DNA of 6,981 nt from a bacterium CG2_30_54_10 (GTDB lineage: Bacteria; Muiribacteriota; Ozemobacteria; Ozemobacterales; Ozemobacteraceae). The notes under the pieces were generated by a model, which was not told the origin of the DNA, did no database searches, and saw only the letters and a program-made list of their open reading frames with translations. Where the stretch lies: assembly GCA_001872985.1 (NCBI GenBank), contig MNYA01000184.1:1-6981 (forward strand), written 5' to 3'. The number at the start of each line of letters is the position of its first letter. Within the stretch, counting starts at the first letter, position 1. A program made the translations under genes and the position numbers. Below, one piece after another: positions 1 to 6,218 of the stretch.

Positions 1-57
1 TTACTTTCTTTCCTTCCCCTCCAGATCTGCGTTAATCCGCGTTTATCTGCGGCAAAA
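1..57 (-). repeat. Diverged inverted copy of the right-end repeat unit
   Basis: Read on the minus strand, this stretch gives GCCGCAGAT-AACGCGGAT-TAACGCAGAT followed by a purine-rich GGAGGGGAAGGAAAGAAAG run. The order matches the unit of the array at 6668-6981: a GCCGCAGATGAACGCAGAT head, then GGATCGGATGAAGAAAGAGA. Similarity may continue on the same strand into the pyrimidine-rich bases 58-115, which resemble the unit's AAAGAGAAAACC-TTTTT part. The copy is clearly diverged and inverted relative to the right-end array. It probably belongs to a dispersed intergenic repeat family. No gene is seen in bases 1-168. Confidence 0.6.
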
Positions 58-144
58 AAATCCTTTCCTTTTTTCTATTCTTTCGTTTCCCCAGCTTTCT
101 TCGTCTTTCTTATTTCAAACCGCTAAACTCTTACTGATTTTTGT

Positions 145-173
145 TTGATTTACTGGCGACAGTCCGCTATGAT
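145..173 (+). promoter_or_regulatory. Possible sigma70-type promoter for the BMC operon
   Basis: TTGATT at 145-150 (4 of 6 to TTGACA), a 17-base spacer, and TATGAT at 168-173 (5 of 6 to TATAAT). Transcription would start near 180, next to the ATG at 181, which would make gene 1 leaderless. The lack of a Shine-Dalgarno sequence before gene 1 fits this. Single matches of this quality occur by chance, so this is only a candidate. Confidence 0.25.
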
Positions 174-1212
174 GACGGCAATGAACCCCAGACCGTTGCT
201 GATAGTCTCATCGAGCCTTGTCGCGGATTCCCTGTGCCGCCCCCCGTTCAATCTCGATCCGGAAGCCTTCCTTCTGACACGACTCGAGTCGCTCAAATGG
301 CTCGGGTTCGCACGTTTCAGCGCGATAATTCTGCATGAGCCTCCTACGGAGCTGCTTGCCAAACTTGCGCTGGGGCTTCGTGACAATTCCGACCTGGAAG
401 CCCTCTGGAGCCTTTTCAAAGACCCCTTGGGGCCGCAAGTAAGGGCCATGAGCCTGGCTCCGGCCGCCCCACCCAGACCCTGGATCGACCTCGGACTCGA
501 ACCGATCCTTCCGAGCGAACTGGCTTCTCTCGCCGACTCGATTCCGACCCCGGGAACCGGCCCCGTCTCAGCTCAACCACGAAATGCGCTCACAGCAGAC
601 GACATCAGGGAACTTTACCAAAAGGGTATTAAAACCATTCCTTCCGACCGTCCCCTCACCGATTGGGCCCGCGAAATCGCTGCCTCCCTTGGAATGGCCT
701 CCGATTCATCTGAATCGTCGTTCATCCTCTGGGCCGTAAAAGCTGTCACCCGCAAAGATCTTCAGTCACAAGGAGAAAAATTTTTCCGCGCCGCGCAAGC
801 GCTTCCCTCCCTACTGTTTGTCCTTTCCCCGCCCCACATCCCAATCTTTCAGGAATTTTTCCCTTCCTTGAAATCACGGGTTGTCTCCGCGAATGCCCAT
901 TGGGCCAGTCATGGCGCATTCACGGGTGAGGTCTCAATCGGTATGTTGGCTGACCTGGGGTGCCGGGGGGCGATCCTTTCGAACCGGCCACCACACAACA
1001 GCCCTGACCATCAGAGTGAAATTTCCAAGCAGGCTCATGTCCATGGACTTAACATTTTTTCAATTTGTGATATAATGGCCCGGCGATCGGGGAGTCCCAA
1101 ACCCGACCGCGCGTTTATACCGCTGTGCAGAATTGGTGAAAGCCGGTCTGGGGCTGTGCTTGTAAATGACCAGGAATTGGAGCAGATACTCATGCAGAAA
1201 GGAAGACGTTGA
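169..1212 (+). CDS. Unrecognised BMC-locus protein with a degenerate triosephosphate-isomerase-like C-terminal segment
   Basis: The product is about 347 residues and I cannot assign a function. The N-terminal part (1-140) starts with a hydrophobic strand (PLLIVSSSLV) and resembles nothing I can name. Residues 141-176, beginning LTADDIREL and ending ASLGM, resemble the short segment seen in several BMC-associated proteins (acidic helix, basic turn, 'LT..AREIA' helix). Residues from about 211 to 310 read like part of a triosephosphate isomerase barrel: LFVLSPP, then SANAHW..HGAFTGEVS (240-256), then MLADLGCRGAIL. Where TIM has GHSERR with its catalytic His, this protein has SNRPPH (271-276), and the chain ends before the region of TIM's catalytic Glu. 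Isomerase activity is therefore unlikely; a scaffold, binding or regulatory role is possible. The stop overlaps the pduL start (TGATG), so the two are probably translationally coupled. The start is uncertain: ATGs lie at 169, 172 and 181, with a TTG at 145, none with a good ribosome site. ATG 181 would fit the candidate promoter. Confidence 0.75.
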   Translation: MMTAMNPRPLLIVSSSLVADSLCRPPFNLDPEAFLLTRLESLKWLGFARFSAIILHEPPTELLAKLALGLRDNSDLEALWSLFKDPLGPQVRAMSLAPAAPPRPWIDLGLEPILPSELASLADSIPTPGTGPVSAQPRNALTADDIRELYQKGIKTIPSDRPLTDWAREIAASLGMASDSSESSFILWAVKAVTRKDLQSQGEKFFRAAQALPSLLFVLSPPHIPIFQEFFPSLKSRVVSANAHWASHGAFTGEVSIGMLADLGCRGAILSNRPPHNSPDHQSEISKQAHVHGLNIFSICDIMARRSGSPKPDRAFIPLCRIGESRSGAVLVNDQELEQILMQKGRR

Positions 1213-1856
1213 TGATAGACGAAAAAAAGGTCAAGCAGATTGTTGCGGAAGTCCTCAAGCAGATCGACCTCCAGGACCGGGTAAGGCCTGGCCAGGCGCC
1301 GGTAGGGGTGAGCGGTCGTCATATCCATCTTTCCCAGGCCGACCTTGAAGGTCTTTTTGGGCCCGGTTACAAGCTGAAAGTAATGAAGGAACTTTCTCAA
1401 CCAGGCCAGTTTGCCGCGGAAGATTGCGTGATGCTGGTCGGTCGCAAGGGGGTCATCGAGAAATGCCGGATTCTTGGCCCCGTCAGGAAGTCCACGCAGA
1501 TTGAAATTTCGGTGACCGACACCTTCGCGCTTGGCGTTCCGATTGTTGTCCGGGATTCCGGCGATACCAAGGGGACATCGGGTCTTGTGGTAGTCGGGCC
1601 CAAGGGCACAGTTACCTTGAAAGAGGGTGTTATCATCGCATCGCGTCATGTACATATGCATCCGCGCGACGCAGATAAGTTCGGTCTGAAGGATCTGGAC
1701 CGCATCAGCGTCAAGACCTCGGGTCCCAGATCCATTATTTTCAATAATGTTCTGATACGGGTTAGCGACCAGTTTGCCCTTGATTTCCACATCGACAACG
1801 ACGAAGCTAACGCCGCGAATATCAAGACCGGTGACCAGGTGGAACTCATTGGTTAA
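1212..1856 (+). CDS. pduL: Phosphate propanoyltransferase PduL (PTAC-type BMC phosphotransacylase)
   Basis: The protein is 214 residues, the usual length for PduL, and converts acyl-CoA plus phosphate to acyl-phosphate and CoA. In metabolosomes this recycles CoA inside the shell and yields acyl-phosphate for substrate-level ATP formation by a kinase. Both halves of the PduL fold are present: [12 protein letters not shown] near residues 35-46, and ASRHVHMHP in the second half. Each carries the His-x-His zinc-binding motif of the dimetal active site. Residues 1-18 ([18 protein letters not shown]) form an amphipathic helix of the encapsulation-peptide type, separated by a short linker from the catalytic core. 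ATG 1212 is chosen over the in-frame TTG at 1209 because AGGAAG at 1200-1205 is well spaced and the ATG overlaps the previous stop by one base. No key residue is missing. The acyl chain length it handles cannot be read from sequence. Confidence 0.96.
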   Translation: MIDEKKVKQIVAEVLKQIDLQDRVRPGQAPVGVSGRHIHLSQADLEGLFGPGYKLKVMKELSQPGQFAAEDCVMLVGRKGVIEKCRILGPVRKSTQIEISVTDTFALGVPIVVRDSGDTKGTSGLVVVGPKGTVTLKEGVIIASRHVHMHPRDADKFGLKDLDRISVKTSGPRSIIFNNVLIRVSDQFALDFHIDNDEANAANIKTGDQVELIG

Positions 1857-1902
1857 CAAGAAAACTACTCAAAATTTCGACGAAAATCCAAAGGAGAAAT
1901 TC

Positions 1903-2196
1903 ATGCAAGAGGCCCTCGGAATGATCGAGACAAAAGGATTGACCGCTATGATTGAAGCATCAGATGCGATGGTGAAAGCCGCCAACGTCCGCCTTGTTGG
2001 CTGGGAAAAAATCGGATCCGGTTTTGTCACCGCCTTCGTACGAGGCGATGTTGCCGCCGTCAAAGCCGCCACCGATGCCGGCGCAGCCGCGGCAAAGAAG
2101 ATCGGCGAACTCGTTTGCGTCCATGTGATCCCCAGGCCGCATTCGAACCTCGACGAGATTCTGCCTATTCGCGAGCTGACCAACAACAAAAAGTAA
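1903..2196 (+). CDS. Hexameric microcompartment shell protein BMC-H (PduA/CcmK/EutM family)
   Basis: This 97-residue protein is a single Pfam00936-type BMC domain and the only BMC-H in the window. The start [13 protein letters not shown], the helix [15 protein letters not shown], the strand VGWEKIGSG, the motif [17 protein letters not shown] and the end [15 protein letters not shown] are all hallmark parts. It assembles into hexamers that tile the shell facets. The loop KIGSG (36-40) lines the central pore and is of the small, polar PduA type, suited to passage of small polar metabolites. The frame is open further upstream to 1774, but that part overlaps pduL; ATG 1903 is preceded by AGGAGA at 1892-1897 and gives the standard BMC-H N-terminus. 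It lies 46 bases after pduL and 19 before the BMC-P gene, consistent with one operon. The usual strong ribosome site fits the high copy number shell hexamers need. Confidence 0.97.
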   Translation: MQEALGMIETKGLTAMIEASDAMVKAANVRLVGWEKIGSGFVTAFVRGDVAAVKAATDAGAAAAKKIGELVCVHVIPRPHSNLDEILPIRELTNNKK

Positions 2197-2215
2197 ATCT
2201 CCGGTCAGAAACCGC

Positions 2216-2512
2216 ATGAAACTCGGCCGCGTTTGCGGAACCGTCGTTTACACCCGTAAAGACGAGCGCCTGGCTGGCCTGAAGCTCCTGATCGTCGAGG
2301 AACTGACGATCGAGTCGAAGCCTACCGGGGCGTTTGTGGTTGCCGTCGATGCCGTAGGCGCGGGCGCCGCGGAAACCGTGTTGCTGGTGGCCGGAAGCTC
2401 GGCCCGTCTCACCGAGCGGACCCTCAACAAGCCTGTCGATGCAGCAATCGCCGCAATTGTTGACGAAGTGGTACTGGATCGGGATCGGGATCGGGGCCGG
2501 TGCGGGCAGTGA
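2216..2512 (+). CDS. Pentameric microcompartment vertex protein BMC-P (EutN/CcmL family)
   Basis: This 98-residue protein is a Pfam03319-type domain, which forms pentamers that cap the vertices of the icosahedral-like shell. Family marks are the start MKLGRVCGTVVYTRKDERLAG, the strand LLIVEEL, the core FVVAVDAVGAGAAETVLLVAGSSAR and the end KPVDAAIAAIVDEV. The GAGAxETVLLVxGSSAR stretch is the most conserved part of EutN/CcmL proteins. The C-terminal end is unusual: after DEVVL it runs DRDRDRGRCGQ, encoded by three perfect copies of GATCGG (2477-2494) and a near copy. Most family members stop soon after the VDEV strand, so this charged tail looks like a recent repeat expansion. The ribosome site is weak (GGTCAG at 2202-2207), so it is probably translated below the level of the BMC-H gene 19 bases upstream. 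That would suit the 12 pentamers needed per shell. Confidence 0.95.
   Translation: MKLGRVCGTVVYTRKDERLAGLKLLIVEELTIESKPTGAFVVAVDAVGAGAAETVLLVAGSSARLTERTLNKPVDAAIAAIVDEVVLDRDRDRGRCGQ
2477..2500 (+). repeat. GATCGG hexanucleotide tandem repeat within the BMC-P gene end
   Basis: Three perfect copies of GATCGG (2477-2494) are followed by GGCCGG. Read in frame they encode the Asp-Arg repeats of the BMC-P tail. Because the unit is six bases long, slippage here changes tail length without breaking the frame. Confidence 0.75.
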
Positions 2513-2583
2513 GATCGAGCAAGCGCGAGACAGCAAAAAAAAATTATCACAAAGATTCATGGCTAGCCCCGGAGGTCACCAGG

Positions 2584-2625
2584 GCGAACGCGGATTAGAC
2601 GAATGAAAATCAAGAAAAAAACGCG
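2584..2625 (+). repeat. Weak, degenerate copy of the dispersed repeat unit
   Basis: GAACGCGGATTAGACGAATG followed by AAAATCAAGAAAAAAACGCGG follows the same order as GAACGCAGATTTGGATCGGATGAAGAAAGAG in the right-end array. Similarity is partial and judged by eye. The rest of the gap 2513-2692 shows no convincing gene. Confidence 0.35.
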
Positions 2626-2640
2626 GAGAGAAAATATGTC

Positions 2641-2658
2641 AAGATGCTACAGCATCTT
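2641..2658 (+). other. Perfect stem-loop between the BMC-P and aldehyde dehydrogenase genes
   Basis: AAGATGCT at 2641-2648 pairs perfectly with AGCATCTT at 2651-2658. In RNA this would be a 7-base-pair stem with a TACA loop. It is followed by TTATA rather than a long T run, so it is a poor intrinsic terminator. It may be an RNA processing or stabilising site, an operator, or a partial attenuator that sets enzyme level relative to shell level. It lies 34 bases before the aldehyde dehydrogenase start. Confidence 0.5.
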
Positions 2659-2692
2659 TATACCTTCATACCTCTGAAACCGGGGGGCGCAC

Positions 2693-4111
2693 ATGTCTGT
2701 TTCCAAAGATGAAATCAATGTCATCGTTCAGGAGGTTCTCAAGGCCATCGAGACCTCCGGAGGGCTTCCCTCGGCGGCCTCTTCCGTCGGCAGGATTTCC
2801 CAAAAGGGTGTATTCGAGAACCTCGATGACGCTATCAAGGCCGCAGGCCAGGCACAGAAAAAACTTGTCGAGCTTCCGCTGAAAACCCGGGGCGAGATCA
2901 TTGCAAATATGCGACGGCGAGCCGCGGAGAACGTTGAAGAAATTTCCCGCCTCGGCCATGAGGAAACCGGTTACGGACGCATTGCCGACAAGATCCAGAA
3001 AAACATGCTGGCCATCACCAAAACCCCCGGGATCGAAGACCTCCAACCGGTTGCGTACTCCGGAGACCACGGCTTGACCATCGTGGAGCAGGCCCCTTAT
3101 GGGGTTATCGGTGCGATAACCCCCTCGACCAATCCTTCAGAGACCGTCATTTGTAACTCAATCGGGATGATCGCCGCCGGCAATGCCGTTGTTTTCGGCC
3201 CGCATCCCTCGGCGGCACAAGTCTGCCTGTTGGCAATCTCTGTCCTGAACGATGCGGTGGTCGAAGCCGGTGGCCCTGAGAACCTCATGGTGAGCGTTTC
3301 CAAGCCGTCGATCCAGACCGCGCAGGCGCTCATGGCACACCCGGATATCCGGCTTCTCGTTGTTACCGGCGGCCCCGCTGTCGTGGCCGCAGCCGCGAAG
3401 TCCGGCAAGAAATTCATCGCCGCCGGCCCGGGCAATCCACCAGCAGTCGTCGACGAGACCGCCGATCTGAAGAAGGCTGCACGCGACATCATTTCCGGCG
3501 CAACTCTGGATAACAACATCCTTTGCATCGCGGAAAAAGAGATCATCGTGGTCGAATCCGTCGCCGACGAGCTGAAACGGCACCTTTGCAACAGCGGTGC
3601 CTACGAGGCATCCGCCCGCGAGATACTACAGCTCGAAAAGTTGGTCATCGATCCAAGAACCCACGGTCCCAACCGGAGTTTCATCGGGAAAAACGCATCC
3701 GTAATTCTCGACGCCATCGGAGTCAAAGTCTCGGATGAAGTGCGAATGGTGCTCTGCGAGGTCGGTCCCGATCACCCGTTCGTGGTTGAAGAGATGATGA
3801 TGCCAGTGGTTCCACTTGTACGGGTACGGGATGTTCATACGGCCGTCGATTTTGCAGTCAAGATCGAGCATGGGTGCCGCCACACGGCGATAATGCACAG
3901 CAAAAATCTTGACAACCTCCACCTGATGGCGACCCGGTGCAATTGCTCTATTTTTGTGAAAAACGGTCCGAGCTACGCCGGCCTGGGCCTTGGCGGGGAA
4001 GGCTTCACCACATTCACTATCGCCTCTCCGACCGGGGAGGGCCTCACAAGCGCAAGAACTTTTACCCGGCAACGCAGGTGTGTTCTGGTCGATTACTTCA
4101 GGATCGTCTGA
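2693..4111 (+). CDS. CoA-acylating aldehyde dehydrogenase of a microcompartment (PduP/EutE-like)
   Basis: The protein is 472 residues, full length for the PduP/EutE family, which oxidises an aldehyde with NAD+ and CoA to acyl-CoA plus NADH inside the shell. Residues 1-24 (MSVSKDEINVIVQEVLKAIE and on) are an encapsulation helix, then a Gly/Ser/Ala linker (23-33) leads to the catalytic domain. Family motifs: EQAPYGVIGAITPSTNPSET at about 131-150; GNAVVFGPHPSA; VVTGGPAVV and GPGNPPAVVDETAD in the cofactor domain; and DNNILCIAEKE with the catalytic Cys278. The C-terminal part (GLGLGGEGFTTFTIASPTGEGLTSARTFTRQRRC) is the usual family ending. It provides the substrate for PduL, and the NADH it makes could be reoxidised by the PduS homologue downstream. 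The start ATG 2693 follows a G-rich run at 2682-2687 that is a non-standard ribosome site, but the encapsulation helix supports it. The aldehyde used (acetaldehyde, propionaldehyde, lactaldehyde or other) cannot be read from sequence. Confidence 0.96.
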   Translation: MSVSKDEINVIVQEVLKAIETSGGLPSAASSVGRISQKGVFENLDDAIKAAGQAQKKLVELPLKTRGEIIANMRRRAAENVEEISRLGHEETGYGRIADKIQKNMLAITKTPGIEDLQPVAYSGDHGLTIVEQAPYGVIGAITPSTNPSETVICNSIGMIAAGNAVVFGPHPSAAQVCLLAISVLNDAVVEAGGPENLMVSVSKPSIQTAQALMAHPDIRLLVVTGGPAVVAAAAKSGKKFIAAGPGNPPAVVDETADLKKAARDIISGATLDNNILCIAEKEIIVVESVADELKRHLCNSGAYEASAREILQLEKLVIDPRTHGPNRSFIGKNASVILDAIGVKVSDEVRMVLCEVGPDHPFVVEEMMMPVVPLVRVRDVHTAVDFAVKIEHGCRHTAIMHSKNLDNLHLMATRCNCSIFVKNGPSYAGLGLGGEGFTTFTIASPTGEGLTSARTFTRQRRCVLVDYFRIV

Positions 4112-4141
4112 TTCACCGGCAAGCATGAACGGTAACCTTTT

Positions 4142-4169
4142 AAAGAGAGGGGGCACGCGCACTCTCTTT
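4142..4169 (+). other. Stem-loop just after the aldehyde dehydrogenase gene
   Basis: AAAGAGAG at 4142-4149 pairs perfectly with CTCTCTTT at 4162-4169, leaving a 12-base GC-rich loop. It lies 30 bases after the stop codon. No T run follows, so it is more likely an mRNA 3'-end stabiliser or part of an intergenic repeat than a strong terminator. Confidence 0.45.
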
Positions 4170-4187
4170 CCCGACACGCGGAGCCGG

Positions 4188-4204
4188 GGCGACGGCCGGT
4201 CGCC
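4188..4204 (+). other. GC-rich palindrome in the gap before the pduS-like gene
   Basis: GGCGAC (4188-4193) and GTCGCC (4199-4204) are perfect inverted repeats around GGCCG. The flanking bases to about 4235 are very GC-rich, with further short complementary blocks (GGGGC and GCCCC). It resembles a small intergenic palindromic element. No gene with a family match is seen in 4112-4288. Confidence 0.4.
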
Positions 4205-4288
4205 ACTACTGGCCTGCTGCCCCGTGGTCGGGCGCCTTGCGTCCTCCGTTCTGCTTTCGTAATTTTTCTCAGCAAATGAGATGATAAC

Positions 4289-5650
4289 ATGAACCAACCG
4301 AATGAATTTCCAATCTCTGAACTTGGAATCATCGGATGCGGCGGTGCGGGTTTTCCGACCCATGTCAAGCTTGCGGCCCGGGGGCTCGATTACCTGATTG
4401 TTAACGGGGCCGAGTGCGAGCCTTTGCTTCACAAGGACAAAGAGCTTCTCGAGCATTTGACCGACCAATTTTTCGCCGGTTTGCGCTGTGCTATCGAGGT
4501 GACCCAGGCGAAAATCGGGTTCATCGCAGTAAAAGAAAAATACCCTGCCCTGCTGAAGCACCTTGAAAAGGCGATTGCTGACCGCTCCTCGGCTGAAGTC
4601 ATGGGTGAGCGTTTCGGGAATCCGCGTTTACAGCTTTTGCCACTCGGTGACTTTTACCCCGCCGGCGATGAATACGAGCTTGTGTATGAAGCGTCCAAGC
4701 GGTTGATGCCGCATGGCGGAATCCCGCTCAACGTTGGGTGCGTCGTGGTGAACGTGGAGACAATCCTTCTTCTTGGCGGCGGGAAGCCGATGACAAGCAA
4801 ATTTCTGACCATCACGGGAAAGGTTCCGCACCCCTTAACGGTCGAAGTCCCGATCGGGATCGCCGTCCGAGAGGCGATGGCTCTCACGGGGATCCGCGAT
4901 TTGACCGGTCTGACCGTGATCGACGGCGGTCCAATGATGGGGAAGATCATCACTGACATCGACGCCGAGGTTGTAAAGAAAACCTGCGGGGGCTTGATAG
5001 CCCTTCCCAACGAGCATCCTTTGATCGTGAAGATGACCCGTCCAAATGAGGGTAACCGGAGAGTTGCCCGCTCGGCATGCGATCAATGCACTGATTGCAC
5101 CGAGTTGTGTCCCCGGTTTCTTTTGGGCTACCCCATCAAACCGCACAAGGCGATGCGGGCGGCGCAGTTTGCTCCGTTCAACGACCAGAACTACTCTGTC
5201 GAGTCGGTTTTCTGCTGTGAGTGCGGTCTATGCTCGTTGTTCGCCTGCCCTGAAGATCTTCCTCCTCGCGAAATGGCGGTCATGGCGAAGAAATACCATC
5301 TGGGCCGCGGGGTCAAGCTTACCGATTGGAAGAATGCGCCAACAATCCATCCGATGCGAAGTGCTCGAAGGGTCAGCATCGATCGTCTATTGAAGAAAAT
5401 CGGGCTCCTGGACTACGATCGGAAGGCACCTTTGACGAATATCGAGATCCGGTTTGAAAAAGTGAAGTTGCCGTTGAAAATGCACATCGGAGCCCCTTCG
5501 ATACCGATTGTCAAGGCTGGTGACCGGGTTCAGGTTGGGCAAAAGATAGGCGAAATTCCAGAAAAGAAACTGGGAGCGGCCTTGCATGCATCGATTAGCG
5601 GCCGTGTAGCCGAAGTTTCCGGCGACGCCATCACCATCGTGAGGGAGTGA
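4289..5650 (+). CDS. pduS: PduS-like flavin and iron-sulfur NADH-dependent electron-transfer protein (RnfC-related)
   Basis: The 453-residue protein matches PduS in length and domain order. An N-terminal nucleotide/FMN-binding domain has GIIGCGGAGFPTH (13-25) and VNGAECEPLLHKD. A middle SLBB-like part is followed by two ferredoxin-type clusters: CDQCTDCTELCP (Cys264, 267, 270, 274) and CCECGLCSLFACP (Cys309 or 310, 312, 315, 320). A C-terminal barrel-sandwich part has GDRVQVGQKIGEIPE and SGRVAEVSGD. In Pdu compartments PduS takes electrons from NADH to reduce cobalamin for the adenosyltransferase. No B12 enzyme is in this window, so a role in NADH reoxidation, passing electrons to the adjacent PduT-like Fe-S shell protein, is a reasonable inference. 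The gene lies 177 bases after the aldehyde dehydrogenase and only 7 before the trimer gene. The ribosome site is weak (GAGATG at 4278-4283). All cluster cysteines are present, so the protein should be functional. The symbol reflects family, not proven cobalamin reduction. Confidence 0.93.
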   Translation: MNQPNEFPISELGIIGCGGAGFPTHVKLAARGLDYLIVNGAECEPLLHKDKELLEHLTDQFFAGLRCAIEVTQAKIGFIAVKEKYPALLKHLEKAIADRSSAEVMGERFGNPRLQLLPLGDFYPAGDEYELVYEASKRLMPHGGIPLNVGCVVVNVETILLLGGGKPMTSKFLTITGKVPHPLTVEVPIGIAVREAMALTGIRDLTGLTVIDGGPMMGKIITDIDAEVVKKTCGGLIALPNEHPLIVKMTRPNEGNRRVARSACDQCTDCTELCPRFLLGYPIKPHKAMRAAQFAPFNDQNYSVESVFCCECGLCSLFACPEDLPPREMAVMAKKYHLGRGVKLTDWKNAPTIHPMRSARRVSIDRLLKKIGLLDYDRKAPLTNIEIRFEKVKLPLKMHIGAPSIPIVKAGDRVQVGQKIGEIPEKKLGAALHASISGRVAEVSGDAITIVRE

Positions 5651-5657
5651 CCATCGA

Positions 5658-6218
5658 ATGATGAATATTTCAAACAATGCGGTTGGCCTGATTGAACTGT
5701 CAAGCATTGCCACTGGTTTCCTCACGACTGACACGATGCTCAAAACTGCCAGCGTTGAGTTGTTACTTTCCAGAACCGTCTGCCCCGGGAAGTTCATCTG
5801 CCTTGTCTGGGGGGATGTCGCGGCTGTTGAAGAGAGCGTGAATGCGGGAGTCCGAGTCGGCCAGGGGTATCTGGTGAACGATCTTATCATTCCGAATCTG
5901 CATCCTCAAATTTATCCGGCGATGACCGCGACGAACACTCTTCCCCGGATCGGGGCGCTGGGAGTGGTTGAGACATTCGACATCGTTTCAACCATTCTCG
6001 CAGCCGATGCCTCTGCGAAAGCAGCGGAAGTCGATCTTTGTGAGATCCGGTTGGCAATGGCCATCGGCGGAAAAGCATTCTATTCGATGACCGGCGACGT
6101 CGCTGCGGTCGAAGCCGGAGTTGCCGCTGGACTGACGATCTTGTTGGGCCGGGGTCAGGTGGTGAACTCGGTGGTCATTCCCCGACCGCGCGAGGAGCTG
6201 TTCCGGGAGTTTATCTGA
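5658..6218 (+). CDS. pduT: Trimeric shell protein BMC-T with pore iron-sulfur site (PduT-like)
   Basis: The 186-residue protein has two BMC domains in tandem. Domain 1 runs from AVGLIELSSIATG to LIIPNLHPQIYPAM (about 8-88); domain 2 from ALGVVETFDIVSTILAADA to SVVIPRPREELF (about 99-184). Each has the GDVAAVE motif. Three chains form a pseudohexamer in the facet. In domain 1 the pore loop is SRTVCPGKF with Cys42, matching the SKTICPGKF loop of PduT, where one Cys from each chain ligates a [4Fe-4S] cluster at the central pore. A metal site and electron passage through the shell are therefore expected. Domain 2 has IGGKAFYSM at the equivalent loop. The gene follows pduS by 7 bases, which supports a PduS-PduT electron pair, and overlaps rpiB by one base. 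ATG 5658 is taken because GGGAG at 5643-5647 is upstream; the ATG at 5661 is possible too. Confidence 0.95.
   Translation: MMNISNNAVGLIELSSIATGFLTTDTMLKTASVELLLSRTVCPGKFICLVWGDVAAVEESVNAGVRVGQGYLVNDLIIPNLHPQIYPAMTATNTLPRIGALGVVETFDIVSTILAADASAKAAEVDLCEIRLAMAIGGKAFYSMTGDVAAVEAGVAAGLTILLGRGQVVNSVVIPRPREELFREFI

Noticed and set aside
145..168. TTG start giving gene 1 eight more residues
   Set aside because: Three ATG codons follow closely and no ribosome site supports the TTG; it also coincides with the -35-like box of the candidate promoter.
1035..1859. Long open frame on the minus strand (274 codons)
   Set aside because: It lies opposite pduL, whose motifs and ribosome site are clear. The translated sequence has no family features.
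1774..1902. N-terminal extension of BMC-H by 43 residues
   Set aside because: It overlaps pduL in another frame, and the strong AGGAGA site before ATG 1903 gives the standard BMC-H start.
4142..4169. Intrinsic terminator after the aldehyde dehydrogenase gene
   Set aside because: The stem is good but no T run follows, so I list it only as a stem-loop.
4112..4288. Cobalamin riboswitch upstream of the pduS-like gene
   Set aside because: The gap has palindromes, but I do not see the conserved B12-box sequence; it is also short for that class.
3626..4561. Long open frame on the minus strand (311 codons)
   Set aside because: It spans the ends of two well-supported + strand genes (aldehyde dehydrogenase and PduS-like) and the gap between them. 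No motif is seen in it.
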